A program made the position numbers and the translations under genes. A stretch of 64,000 bases of DNA from Rhizobium sp. NFR07 (GTDB lineage Bacteria; Pseudomonadota; Alphaproteobacteria; Rhizobiales; Rhizobiaceae): positions 372,001 to 436,000 of the forward strand of contig NZ_FOKM01000001.1 in the NCBI RefSeq assembly GCF_900111905.1, in the 5' to 3' direction. Shown here in pieces: positions 26,688 through 35,517 of the stretch. Every line of letters begins with the position of its first letter. The first letter of the stretch is position 1. Under the pieces are notes generated by a model. That model made no database searches. It had not been told where the DNA came from and saw nothing but the letters and a program-made list of their open reading frames with translations.

Positions 26688-27755
26688 ATGAGCATCGCGG
26701 CCTTCGATCATCCATTTCTTTCCGGCCTCGTCGGTGACGACGAGATCGCGGCACTGTTCGGAGCGGAGGCGGATATCGCGGCGATGCTATCCTTCGAAGC
26801 GGCTCTTGCTGAGGCCTCAGCCGCGCACGGGCTCATCCCACACGGCGCGGCGCGGCAGATCGCAGAAGTATGCAGGCGGATAAGGCCTGACATCGACAGG
26901 CTTCGACTTGCCACCGCGCGGGATGGCGTGGTTGTGCCGGAACTCGTCAGGCAGTTGCGTGATGCAGTGAGTGGCGAAGCAGCAACCCATGTCCATTTCG
27001 GCGCCACCAGCCAGGATGTAATCGACACATCGCTGATGATCCGCCTGAAGCGAGCTTCCGTACTGTTCGAAAGCCGGCTTCTGGCGCTTATCGATGGTCT
27101 TGATGTGCTGGCGGCGCGCTTTGGCGATGCCGCCTTGATGGGCAAGACAAGGATGCAGCCCGCGCTGCCGATCACCACCGGCGAGCGCATCGGGATCTGG
27201 CGCGATCCGCTCGCTCGCCATCACGCGCGGCTGCAATCTCTTCTGGGATCCCACTTCGTCATACAGTTGGGCGGAGCAGTGGGAACGCTCGAAAAATTCG
27301 GCGACAAGGCGGGCGATGTTCGGTGCGATATGGCGGCGGTCTTGCAGCTCGCCGATGCCCCTCAGTTCCACAGCCAGCGCGACCGGATCGTCGAGATTGC
27401 CAACGTCCTGGCGATGATCACCGGCTCGCTCGGCAAATTCGGGCAGGATGTGGCGTTGATGGCGCAGGCAGGATCCGAGATTTCACTGTCTGGCGGCGGG
27501 GGATCTTCGGCCATGGCGCACAAGCAGAACCCCGTCGCTGCGGAAGTCCTCGTCGGGCTTGCCCGATTCAACGCAGTCCAGGCGGGCGGCATGCAGCATG
27601 CGATGATCCATGAGCAGGAGCGGTCGGGGGCAGCCTGGGCGCTGGAATGGCTGATCCTGCCGCAGATGGTGATGACCACCGGCGCCGCACTCAGGCTGGC
27701 TCACGAACTTATCGACAATATCCGTCGTGTGGGGAAAAGCGAGGAGGACGCTTGA
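26688..27755 (+). CDS. pcaB: 3-carboxy-cis,cis-muconate cycloisomerase
   Basis: A 355-residue fumarase/argininosuccinate lyase superfamily enzyme that lactonises 3-carboxymuconate in the protocatechuate branch of the beta-ketoadipate pathway. THVHFGATSQDVIDT near residue 105 and GGGGSSAMAHKQNPVA near 265 are the two signature regions, the second with the catalytic serine loop. Length is normal and no internal damage is visible. GAGG precedes the ATG. It is the only intact member of the former pcaDCHGB operon in this window and could still be driven from the PcaQ-like site. Its substrate would have to come from genes elsewhere. Confidence 0.92.
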   Translation: MSIAAFDHPFLSGLVGDDEIAALFGAEADIAAMLSFEAALAEASAAHGLIPHGAARQIAEVCRRIRPDIDRLRLATARDGVVVPELVRQLRDAVSGEAATHVHFGATSQDVIDTSLMIRLKRASVLFESRLLALIDGLDVLAARFGDAALMGKTRMQPALPITTGERIGIWRDPLARHHARLQSLLGSHFVIQLGGAVGTLEKFGDKAGDVRCDMAAVLQLADAPQFHSQRDRIVEIANVLAMITGSLGKFGQDVALMAQAGSEISLSGGGGSSAMAHKQNPVAAEVLVGLARFNAVQAGGMQHAMIHEQERSGAAWALEWLILPQMVMTTGAALRLAHELIDNIRRVGKSEEDA

Positions 27756-27880
27756 CTTGCACGCAATGCAGCAAGCGATAAAGCCTGCTGCGAGATGGAC
27801 GGATGCTCGGCAGGCGATGACGAATGTGTCATTGTGGCGGGTATGAAGAAGGCAGGATGATCGGCTTCAGGGAGGACATG

Positions 27881-29053
27881 ATGAAGAGCCTGTTTTTGAC
27901 CACTGTCGCATGTGCCATGCTTGGCACGGCGGCATTTGCGGATACGATAAAGGTGGGTGTGATCGGGCCGTTTTCCGGTCCGTTCGCACTTCAGGGCAAG
28001 AACTTCAAGGCCGGGATCGATGCCTGGCTCGCGGTGAACGGGAACAAGGTCGGTGATGACGAGATCGAGATCGTCTATCGCGACATACCGGCCGCGGATC
28101 CGGCAAAATCCAAGGCGCTGGCGCAGGAACTGGTGGTGCGCGAGAAGGTCCAGTATCTCGCGGGCTTCTATTTCACGCCCGACGCGATGGCCGCGACGCC
28201 TCTGCTGCAGCAGGGCAATGTACCGATGGTGGTGATGAATGCCGCCACGTCGGCGATCGTCACCACCAGCCCCTATGTCGTGCGTACCTCCTTCACCACC
28301 TGGCAGACGACGACGCCCATGGCGACGGTCGCAAGGGAATCCGGCGTCAGCAAGGTGATCACCCTCGTCAGCGACTACGGTCCCGGTATCGATGCTGAAA
28401 GCGCCTTCAAGGCTGCTTTCGAAAAGGATGGCGGAAAAGTTGTCGAAGCAATCCGCATGCCGCTTTCGACGAATGACTTTTCGCCATTGATGCAGCGGGT
28501 CAAGGATTCCGGCGCGGAAGCCCTGTTCGCCTTCCTGCCGTCCGGCCCTCCGACGCTTGCCTTCGTCAAGGCCTATAACGATACCGGGCTGAAGACTGCC
28601 GGCATCAAATTTCTTGCAACCGGCGACCTGACGCAGGAATCGGATCTGCCGGCACTCGGGGAACAGGCAACCGGCCTGATGACGACCTTCCACTACGCTG
28701 TGTCTCACGATTCACCGGAAAACAAGGCGTTTGTCGAGGCGGCAAGCAAGGCGATCGGAAACCCGGCGGAGCTCTCCTTCCCGGCCGTCGGCGCCTATGA
28801 CGGGATGTATGTGATCTCCAAGATGATCGAGGCGACGGGCGGCGAGCAGAATGCCGACCAGGCCGTCGAGGCAGTCAAGGGCCTGACCTGGACGAGCCCA
28901 CGGGGTCCGGTCACCATCGATCCGGACAGCCGCCACATCACCCAGACGATCTACCTGCGGGAAGTGGCAAAGGACGGCGACCACTACATCAACAAGGAAG
29001 TGAAGAGCTTTGAGAAGCAGGGAGATCCCGGCCTCGCACATGTGAAGAAGTGA
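27881..29053 (+). CDS. ABC transporter substrate-binding protein, LivK type (candidate aromatic acid binder)
   Basis: About 390 residues with a GGAGG site five bases before the ATG at 27881 and a clear signal peptide (KSLFLTTVACAMLGTAAFA). The mature protein starts DTIKVGVIGPFSGPFALQG and has the type I periplasmic binding fold (GFYFTPDAMAATPLL, LVSDYGPGIDAESAF). It heads a complete transporter operon of binding protein, two permeases and two ATPases. Its place after pcaB matches the protocatechuate-inducible, PcaQ-controlled ABC system described in S. meliloti, so aromatic acid uptake is likely, though branched-chain amino acids cannot be excluded. Confidence 0.85.
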   Translation: MKSLFLTTVACAMLGTAAFADTIKVGVIGPFSGPFALQGKNFKAGIDAWLAVNGNKVGDDEIEIVYRDIPAADPAKSKALAQELVVREKVQYLAGFYFTPDAMAATPLLQQGNVPMVVMNAATSAIVTTSPYVVRTSFTTWQTTTPMATVARESGVSKVITLVSDYGPGIDAESAFKAAFEKDGGKVVEAIRMPLSTNDFSPLMQRVKDSGAEALFAFLPSGPPTLAFVKAYNDTGLKTAGIKFLATGDLTQESDLPALGEQATGLMTTFHYAVSHDSPENKAFVEAASKAIGNPAELSFPAVGAYDGMYVISKMIEATGGEQNADQAVEAVKGLTWTSPRGPVTIDPDSRHITQTIYLREVAKDGDHYINKEVKSFEKQGDPGLAHVKK

Positions 29054-29078
29054 CGACCGACGAGCACCATTAGCAATG

Positions 29079-29104
29079 GGCGTGCTGCCGCAGGGCGGCA
29101 CGCC
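29079..29104 (+). promoter_or_regulatory. Intercistronic hairpin between binding protein and permease genes
   Basis: GGCGTGC (29079-29085) pairs with GCACGCC (29098-29104) over a twelve-base loop. Such structures after a binding-protein gene often protect its mRNA or limit readthrough, giving more binding protein than permease. Confidence 0.45.
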
Positions 29105-29127
29105 AAGACGGAAAGGCCGTTGAATTC

Positions 29128-29991
29128 ATGCAGACCGTCTTGAGTGTGGCCATCGATGCCCTGGCCTATGGCATGGTGCTGTTCGTCATTTCGATCGGCC
29201 TCTCCATTACCATGGGCCTGATGCGGGTGGTGAACCTCGCCCATGGCGCGTTTGCCATGATCGGTGGTTATCTCGCTTCCTACGCGGCACGCGATCTCGG
29301 CCTTGGATATGCGGCGGCTCTGCTGATCGCGGTCATTGGAACGATCATCATCGCCATTCCGCTGGAGCGCTTTCTCTATCGGCGGATCTACGGCGCACCG
29401 GAACTGACGCAGGTTCTGATGACGATCGGCATCACTTTCTGCATCATCGGCATCGCCAATTTCGTCTTCGGCCCGACGCTGAAGACCATCCCGCTGCCGG
29501 AGACCTTGCGCGGCGCGACCGATGTAGGCTTCCGAACGATCGCCACCCACCGCATTTTCGCGATTGCGATCGGTGCCGCCATAGCCGTGCTGCTGTGGTG
29601 CCTGGTGGAAAAGACATCATATGGGATCCGGCTCAGGGCCTCGGTCGACAACTCTGCGATGGCAGCAGCGCTCGGGGTGCGGACAGAACTCGTCTATGCG
29701 GCAAGCTTTGCGATCGCCGTGGGACTTGCAGCACTTGGCGGAGCGGTCGGCGCGGAACTCCTGCCGGTAGAGCCCTATTATGCCCTGCGCTACATGGTGA
29801 CCTTCCTTGTCGTCGTTTCGATCGGCGGCAGCGGCTCGATCGGCGGCGCGCTGCTGGCATCGCTGCTTCTCGGCGCGATCGATACGACTGGCCGTTACTT
29901 CGCACCCGAATACGGCGAGTTCTTCTTTTATCTGGCGGTGATCGTTATCGTTGCCGTGTTCCCCCGCGGCCTTGCCGGACGGAGGGCATGA
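29128..29991 (+). CDS. Branched-chain-type ABC transporter permease, LivH family
   Basis: A 287-residue inner-membrane protein with about eight helices (for example ALAYGMVLFVISIGLSITMG, AALLIAVIGTIIIAIPLE, TIGITFCIIGIANFVFG). The LivH hallmarks are GLMRVVNLAHGAFAMIGGY near residue 30 and the C-terminal GGSGSIGGALLASLLLG coupling region. It shares an ATGA overlap with the second permease, so the two are translationally coupled, as expected for a heterodimeric membrane channel. Confidence 0.9.
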   Translation: MQTVLSVAIDALAYGMVLFVISIGLSITMGLMRVVNLAHGAFAMIGGYLASYAARDLGLGYAAALLIAVIGTIIIAIPLERFLYRRIYGAPELTQVLMTIGITFCIIGIANFVFGPTLKTIPLPETLRGATDVGFRTIATHRIFAIAIGAAIAVLLWCLVEKTSYGIRLRASVDNSAMAAALGVRTELVYAASFAIAVGLAALGGAVGAELLPVEPYYALRYMVTFLVVVSIGGSGSIGGALLASLLLGAIDTTGRYFAPEYGEFFFYLAVIVIVAVFPRGLAGRRA

Positions 29992-30995
29992 TGACGGATG
30001 TTCTGGGCCGTGATCGGCCAGCCGATTTCTGGAGCAGATTGAAAGAGAGCAGCCTTCCCGGCGCTCTTGCCATATTCGTCGTCGGGATTGCCGGCTTCTT
30101 CCTGCTGCCGGACAATCTCGCGCTGTTGACGCGGATCATCGCGATTGCTTTTCTGGTCCTGTCGCTCGATCTCGTCACAGGCTATTGCGGTGTTGCGACG
30201 CTCGGACACGCTGCCCTCTTCGGTGCGGGTGCCTACGGCGCGGGCATCGCCGCCGTACATTTCGGCGTGACGGATCCGATTGCCATGACGATTGTCGGCG
30301 GTGTCAGTGGCGCGATCGCCGGCCTCGTCTGCGGCAGCGTCATTCTGCGCGCCCACGGCCTGCCACAACTCGTGCTATCGATCGCGGTCATCCACCTCTT
30401 CCATGAAGCGGCCAACAAGGCGTCGAGCTGGACCGGCGGCAGCGATGGATTGTCCGGCATCATGCCGGACCCGCTGCTCGGCCTGTTCGAATTCGATCTC
30501 TGGGGCAAGACGGCCTATCTCTACGGTATTGGCCTGCTTCTCGTCGTCTTCGTTTTTCTGCGGATGATCGTCCATTCGCCGTTCGGCCTCATGGCGCGCG
30601 GTGTGAGGGAGGATCATGTGCGGGTCGCGGCCATGGGTGTTTCGGTCCATTCCGTGCTGCTCCGGATGTATGTTCTGTCGGGCATGGTCGCCGGCATTGG
30701 CGGTGCCCTGTCTGCCGTCGCGACACAGGTCGTCGGGCTCGACAGCCTGTCCTTCACGCTCTCTGCCCAGGCGCTTGTCATGCTCGTCGTCGGCGGAACC
30801 GGCTCCCTCTACGGCGCGCTGATCGGCACCGTGCTGTTCCTGTTTTTCGAGGATGTCGTTTCAGCCGCCAACCCCTTCCATTGGCTGGCAATCGTCGGCG
30901 CATTGCTGATCGCCGTCGTGCTGTTTGCCCCGCGCGGTCTGTACGGAACGGCGATCTCGATCATCAGGGAACGCAGGAAGAAGTCAGCCGCATGA
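29988..30995 (+). CDS. Branched-chain-type ABC transporter permease, LivM family
   Basis: A 335-residue permease. The reading frame is open further upstream inside livH, but the ATG at 29988 has GGAGG and overlaps the previous stop. Helices include ALAIFVVGIAGFFLL, IIAIAFLVLSLDLV and the LivM signature YCGVATLGHAALFGAGAYGAG near residue 65, and the coupling region is MLVVGGTGSLYGALIGTVL. Next comes an ATGA overlap with the first ATPase gene. Confidence 0.9.
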   Translation: MMTDVLGRDRPADFWSRLKESSLPGALAIFVVGIAGFFLLPDNLALLTRIIAIAFLVLSLDLVTGYCGVATLGHAALFGAGAYGAGIAAVHFGVTDPIAMTIVGGVSGAIAGLVCGSVILRAHGLPQLVLSIAVIHLFHEAANKASSWTGGSDGLSGIMPDPLLGLFEFDLWGKTAYLYGIGLLLVVFVFLRMIVHSPFGLMARGVREDHVRVAAMGVSVHSVLLRMYVLSGMVAGIGGALSAVATQVVGLDSLSFTLSAQALVMLVVGGTGSLYGALIGTVLFLFFEDVVSAANPFHWLAIVGALLIAVVLFAPRGLYGTAISIIRERRKKSAA

Positions 30996-31747
30996 CCCCG
31001 CTTCTCGATATCCGCAGCCTGAGGAAGACATTTGGCGGTCTGAGCGTCACCAACGACGTATCGCTTTCCCTGCACCCGGGCGATCGGGTGGCCCTTATCG
31101 GGCCCAACGGTGCCGGAAAGACAACTTTCGTCAATCTGGTCACCGGCGCGTTGAAGCCGGACGGCGGGCGGGTCTCGCTCAATGGCATGGATGTCACGCG
31201 ATCAAGGCCAACGGAGCGCGTGAAGCGCGGGCTCGTAAGGTCTTTCCAGGTAACCCGGCTGTTCAAGGATATGACGCCCGAGGAGCATATTGCTTGCGCG
31301 GTACTTCAGCGAATGGGCAAAGCAGGGCGGATGTTGGGGCGCCACGGCCGGATGACGGATGTGATGACCGAAGTGGGAGACATTCTCGACTTCCTGCAAT
31401 TGAGCGGGATCGCCAACGTCAGGGTCCGCGAGATCGCCTACGGGCAGCAACGCCTGCTGGAGCTCGCCATAGCGCTGGCGCTGCGACCACGGGTCCTGCT
31501 TCTCGACGAACCGGCGGCGGGTATTCCGCACGCCCAAACGGGCCTTATCGAAAAGGCATTGGAACGGCTGCCGGCCGATCTCGCGGTTTTGATGATCGAC
31601 CATGACATGGATCTTGTCTTCCGCTTTGCCAAAAGGGTCATCGTGCTTGCGGCCGGGAGCGTCATCTTCGACGGATCACCCCAGGCGGTGGCGCAGGACG
31701 CCCGCGTGAGGGAAGCCTATCTCGGGAGCTACGCCCATGCCCGCTGA
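30992..31747 (+). CDS. ABC transporter ATP-binding protein, LivG family
   Basis: A 251-residue ATPase. Walker A is GPNGAGKTT near residue 36; the Q-loop is in SFQVTRLF. The signature region reads REIAYGQQRLLELA, where the canonical LSGG is replaced by AYGQ, as in LivG proteins. Walker B is VLLLDEPAAGI, and the switch His is in MIDHDMD. It begins in the stop of livM (ATGA), and its own end overlaps the next ATPase gene by 11 bases. It pairs with LivF to power the transporter. Confidence 0.9.
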   Translation: MTPLLDIRSLRKTFGGLSVTNDVSLSLHPGDRVALIGPNGAGKTTFVNLVTGALKPDGGRVSLNGMDVTRSRPTERVKRGLVRSFQVTRLFKDMTPEEHIACAVLQRMGKAGRMLGRHGRMTDVMTEVGDILDFLQLSGIANVRVREIAYGQQRLLELAIALALRPRVLLLDEPAAGIPHAQTGLIEKALERLPADLAVLMIDHDMDLVFRFAKRVIVLAAGSVIFDGSPQAVAQDARVREAYLGSYAHAR

Positions 31748-32450
31748 GATGCTCGAAGTCCGGAACCTGTCTGCCGGCTACGGACCGACGCATATCATCG
31801 AGAATCTGTCCTTTTCGCTCGAGGCAGGCCGAAAGCTCGCCATTCTCGGGCGCAACGGCATGGGCAAGACGACGCTGCTTGCCACGCTTGCGGGGCAGAC
31901 GCGTCGTTATGGCGGCACGATCCGTCTCGGAGAGAAGGAGATCACAGAGAGGTCCAGTGCTGCGCGCGCCAATGCCGGTCTTGGCTACGTGCCACAGACG
32001 CGCGACGTCTTCCCGAGCCTCAGCGTCGAGGAAAATCTGCTTGTCGGACTGAAGGACCGGCCGAAGGAGGCTGTTTCGGAAGCCTATGACATGTTTCCAC
32101 GGCTGAAGGAGCGCCGCAGAAACCTCGGCAACCAGCTTTCCGGCGGCGAGCAGCAAATGCTCTCGACAGCCCGCAGCATATTGGGTCAGCCCAGCGTGCT
32201 CCTGCTTGACGAACCACTGGAAGGCCTCGCTCCCGTCATCTGCGAGGAGTTGATGGCAGCATTCTCGCGGTTGGCGGAAGGTCGTCTCATGACCATCGTA
32301 CTGGTCGAGCAGCGCATTCAGAGCGCACTCGACTTCGCCGACCAGGTGATCATACTTGAACGAGGCCGAATTGCCTGGCAGGGAACGGCGCCCGATCTCG
32401 CCCGCGACCAGCATACGATCGACCGATTGCTCGGCATTGGTCATCTCTAG
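31737..32450 (+). CDS. ABC transporter ATP-binding protein, LivF family
   Basis: A 237-residue ATPase with Walker A GRNGMGKTT near residue 36, Q-loop GYVPQTRDVFPSLSVEENL, signature LSGGEQQML near 130, Walker B VLLLDEPLEGLAP, and VLVEQRI in place of the usual switch histidine, as is normal for LivF. It is the last gene of the transporter operon that follows pcaB. The intergenic stretch after it contains a GAGGTT/AACCTC dyad at 32508-32525. Confidence 0.9.
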   Translation: MPAEMLEVRNLSAGYGPTHIIENLSFSLEAGRKLAILGRNGMGKTTLLATLAGQTRRYGGTIRLGEKEITERSSAARANAGLGYVPQTRDVFPSLSVEENLLVGLKDRPKEAVSEAYDMFPRLKERRRNLGNQLSGGEQQMLSTARSILGQPSVLLLDEPLEGLAPVICEELMAAFSRLAEGRLMTIVLVEQRIQSALDFADQVIILERGRIAWQGTAPDLARDQHTIDRLLGIGHL

Positions 32451-32561
32451 TGGATCGCCGCCGACCACAGTCACAACTGTAACGCTCTTTGCGCTGCCGG
32501 AAACATGGAGGTTAGAACCAACCTCTAGGTTCGCCACAGTCAGCGAGGAAAGGAGCCTGCT

Positions 32562-33086
32562 GTGGTTACTACGATGGATCCCAAACTCACCGGTCACAAA
32601 GAGGTAGACAGACCCGATTCAGGCCTGCGTGCGCCGAAAGATGTACCGCCGAGCGACCGGTCAACGACGGTCGTGGGCCGAGACCTGCAAGCCCTTCGTG
32701 ATGTCCTCTCCCTGCATCTGGTCGATCCACGACGAGGAGGGGCAGAAAGCATGTCCCGTGCCCCATCAACGGCCTCTGAGATCCCACCAGTCCGGCAAGC
32801 GGCTGTAAAGGCAGGAAGCACGCACTTTCTCCAGCTTTATATCTGCACGCCGCTGGAAGGCGACATCGAAGAGCCTGCTCCATCGGCTGAGGTACCGGCC
32901 GTTGACCAGCGTGCCCATCATTTCCTCGATGTCCGCGGGGCTTGGCAATACTTCACGCGCCAGCGGGAACTCAGGCGGCAGCGCGATCAACTGATGCTGA
33001 TGAATGACTACATGCTGCGCGATATCGGCATCGAAAACCGCATGGAGATCGCAGGATTGATGCGTGGCCGCCGCTACATGGAGTAA
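32562..33086 (+). CDS. DUF1127 domain protein with a long N-terminal extension
   Basis: A 174-residue protein starting at GTG with AGGAG six bases upstream. Only the last 45 residues are recognisable: an Arg-rich helix RQRELRRQRDQLMLMNDYMLRDIGIENRMEIAG, the DUF1127 motif (RDIGI plus basic helix). Residues 1-120 look disordered and proline-rich with no known domain. Short DUF1127 proteins regulate phosphate and carbon metabolism and RNA turnover in Agrobacterium; the extended form is uncharacterised. The gene sits before the LuxR-type regulator and the polysaccharide cluster. Confidence 0.7.
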   Translation: MVTTMDPKLTGHKEVDRPDSGLRAPKDVPPSDRSTTVVGRDLQALRDVLSLHLVDPRRGGAESMSRAPSTASEIPPVRQAAVKAGSTHFLQLYICTPLEGDIEEPAPSAEVPAVDQRAHHFLDVRGAWQYFTRQRELRRQRDQLMLMNDYMLRDIGIENRMEIAGLMRGRRYME

Positions 33087-33197
33087 TGTGCCGCAAATGG
33101 AGCAATTGCCTAGGCAGGCGTCTCGGCATTGAGTTCTCGGACGAGAGGAAGAAAGTGCTGCCCATTTGCTCTCCAGCACCGTCGTAATGCTTCGCAT

Positions 33198-33232
33198 GAT
33201 CTACATCGATGAATATATTCGTGATGTAGATC
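33198..33232. repeat. 35-base hyphenated palindrome
   Basis: GATCTACATC and GATGTAGATC form a perfect ten-base inverted repeat around GATGAATATATTCGT, whose core GAATATATTC is itself a palindrome. It lies between the convergent DUF1127 and LuxR-type genes. It could be a bidirectional terminator or a regulator site; there is no T-run. Confidence 0.5.
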
Positions 33233-33310
33233 GGAGGTCGGGCGCGTAGTCCGTCCCTCAATCGCCGCTGCCGTCAATGCGCAAGCGGCGCAACTCGGCC
33301 TGTAAAATGA

Positions 33311-34096
33311 TCACAGGCCGACAATGATCTCGGAAGCTTCCGGTCGCACTGTTTTTCGGGAGAGCACTATCGAAGACATGTCGTCTGAAGGGTCTTCTGC
33401 CACTGAGCTGTAAGGCGATTGAGAAGACGTCTGCGACTGCGCCAGCAGTGCCGCTTGAGTTCGATTGGCGGCGCCGAGTTTTCTCATGATCTGGCGCACA
33501 TGAACCTTGACGGTGGCCTCCTGCATATTGAGTTCCCGAGCAATATGCTTGTTTGACCGGCCGAAGCGAAGCCGTTCCAGAACTTCCGTCTGTCGTTGCG
33601 TCAGATTGGGCGAGGATCCGTCCGTTGAGCGATGGCGCCCGGGCATGCGCGCATGCATCGAAAGGGTAGCCAAAAGGGCTTCGCGCGGGAAATACGTACC
33701 GCCATTCATGATGAAGATCAGCGCCTGCTTGACGATGTCCAATGGCAGTATCGCGGGGAGGAATGCCTGAAAGCCCATCTCGGCAGCCGAGACCGCGTCA
33801 TCCGGATCCGTCCGATCCGAAATTATTGCGCAAGGCCCCGAGAACGCTGCCTTGGCGGAGAGGAGCAGTTCATGCTGCTCCGTTTCAGCGAGCGATGCGC
33901 CGCCGGTATTGATCAGTACAAGCCGGATATCATCGTCATCCCTCAGATCCATGACGTCGTTGGGTGCATATGATGTCAGGCTGAGGTCCTGGCCGTCCGC
34001 CCACGGCTCGAGTGCGGAAAGCATGCATGCACGGCGCATAGCAAGTCCGTCGATTAAAACGACTAAACCACTTTTTATCTGTTGTTTCGTGTCCAT
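33311..34096 (-). CDS. LuxR-type regulator with an atypical receiver domain
   Basis: About 261 residues from the ATG at 34096, which has AGGAG upstream. Residues 15-135 resemble a receiver: VVLIDGLAMRRACMLSAL, then LVLINTGGAS where a phospho-accepting Asp would be expected but Asn is found, then ISDRTDPDDAVSAAEMGFQAFLP. Residues 165-225 are a LuxR/NarL HTH (LTQRQTEVLERLRFGRSNKHIARELNMQEATVKVHVRQIM). It probably binds DNA without phosphorylation. Its paralogue at 35026 has only the receiver part. Beside an exopolysaccharide cluster it may control polymer production. Confidence 0.82.
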   Translation of the reverse strand: MDTKQQIKSGLVVLIDGLAMRRACMLSALEPWADGQDLSLTSYAPNDVMDLRDDDDIRLVLINTGGASLAETEQHELLLSAKAAFSGPCAIISDRTDPDDAVSAAEMGFQAFLPAILPLDIVKQALIFIMNGGTYFPREALLATLSMHARMPGRHRSTDGSSPNLTQRQTEVLERLRFGRSNKHIARELNMQEATVKVHVRQIMRKLGAANRTQAALLAQSQTSSQSPYSSVAEDPSDDMSSIVLSRKTVRPEASEIIVGL

Positions 34097-35025
34097 TTTT
34101 CTATCTCCTGCAAGCAGTAATTTCAAATCTCACGAATAGAACCTTGGGATTACTGTTCCCAGTTAACGTATCCGGCTCCAGATTTTCAATTTTCCTAAGG
34201 GCTAATAAGCCTTAAGGTTGCACATGTGTGCACTGCCGGATCGAATTCGCCTGGTGAAAACACAGTACGCTCTCATTCTTCCAAAAGAGGACATTCCACA
34301 CAGGAGAAAATCAATGCTATTCCGTAATACTAACACAGAATTACTGTATCGTCTACTATAGAAGTCTTATCTAAAATTCTAATATACATCAGCGCTCTTA
34401 ATAAATCAGGATTAATATCCAGACAGAGAATCCATAACACTGTTCTTATTATTATCGTTGAGATGAATTTCTTACATCACCGCTTAAAAGGCGTATTTTC
34501 GAGATCGATCGCCCAGGATTCTGGAAGAGAACCCGTCGGAATCGGGCGGCTCTCCCGGTCAAGCCTCATTCGCCGAGCGCCAAGCCGATGACTGCCAATG
34601 CCTTTGGAGGCAGGCGGAACAAAACAAGCCGCGTTAAGCCTCATAACTACGCCGGATCGCGAGATTATCAAGCTTAAGGTGGATAGCGACAGGAAGTTGG
34701 TGATCATCGATAAGGCGGCAAGGATCTGCCGCCTCTCCCGCAAGGAGCGAGCGCAAGCTATATCCGCGGATTTGATCAGCATCCCGTCCATTTGAGCGCC
34801 CCCTTTGCGCCCTGATACCCCATTTATGAGGATAGGCTTATCTTACTTCCTAGTCCAGCAGTAGAGATACAAATAAGACTACTCCTTAAGATTTACTTCT
34901 ACTTTGACTACACATTAAGAACGAGACTGCGGGCATTTTCACCTTTAGGCGCACCTTTCGCCAAAGCTGTCTTAGCCGCCTCTTGAGAGCTTAAGCTATT
35001 GCCTGACGCTGCTATCTTGATTTGC
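34097..35025. other. Long AT-rich intergenic region between the two receiver paralogues
   Basis: About 930 bases with no supported gene. 34140-34480 and 34840-34930 are strikingly AT-rich compared with the rest of the window; 34490-34800 is GC-richer and contains short open frames on both strands (65 and 104 codons) with no ribosome site or recognised family. GTAAT/ATTAC blocks occur near 34325-34345. It likely holds divergent promoters for both regulator genes and perhaps an old gene remnant or an untranslated RNA. Confidence 0.45.
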
Positions 35026-35517
35026 ATGCCGCACTTCACGGCAACAGCAGCGCTCCAAGGTGTAGCGTCGCTGCGACGCATCGCCAGGAGCCGGGAATTG
35101 CAAGAAGAAGATCGTACAGTGCTGATCTTTGATGAAAGGCCGTTGCGAAGGGAGGCCTATATTTGCCTGCTGGCGCCCTGGGCTGCAGCGCAGAACCTGA
35201 CGATCGTAGGCCACGGCGTATTCGATCATTCATCCATCGACCACAATTCCGCCCTGACGATAATTTGCGTCGGAAGCCGGCCGGTGGCCGAGCTTCACTT
35301 GAGACCTGATCTCTCTCCCGAGAATCTGGCCTCTCCTCCGCTGGTGGTGATATCCGACCTCGACGATCCCGCCGAAATTGCTGCCGCGCTGCAGCTCGGC
35401 GCACAAGGTTTCGTGCCGACGACGGCAATGCCTGAACTCGCCGTCAATACGATGACGTTCGTGATGTCAGGCGGAGAGTTCTTTCCTGTCTCAGTCCTGC
35501 AGTCACCTAACAAATAG
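35026..35517 (+). CDS. Receiver-only paralogue of the LuxR-type regulator
   Basis: About 163 residues from the ATG at 35026; a TTG at 34999 is an alternative, and neither has a strong ribosome site. It lines up with the receiver part of the protein at 33311-34096: LRREAYICLLAPWAAAQNLTIVG, VVISDLDDPAEIAAALQLGAQGFVP and MSGGEFFPVSVL match the corresponding RRACMLSALEPW, IISDRTDPDD and MNGGTYFPREAL segments. It stops right after this point, so the HTH is absent. The expected phospho-Asp is also missing (TIICVGS). It may dimerise with and titrate the full regulator, or be a decayed copy. Confidence 0.65.
   Translation: MPHFTATAALQGVASLRRIARSRELQEEDRTVLIFDERPLRREAYICLLAPWAAAQNLTIVGHGVFDHSSIDHNSALTIICVGSRPVAELHLRPDLSPENLASPPLVVISDLDDPAEIAAALQLGAQGFVPTTAMPELAVNTMTFVMSGGEFFPVSVLQSPNK

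Noticed and set aside
33187..33249. Twenty-codon peptide across the 35-base palindrome
   Set aside because: Too short, with no ribosome site, and its sequence is dictated by the palindrome.
34477..34795. Overlapping 104- and 65-codon open frames on opposite strands in the AT-rich gap
   Set aside because: No ribosome site, no recognisable family and overlapping each other; kept only as part of the gap description.
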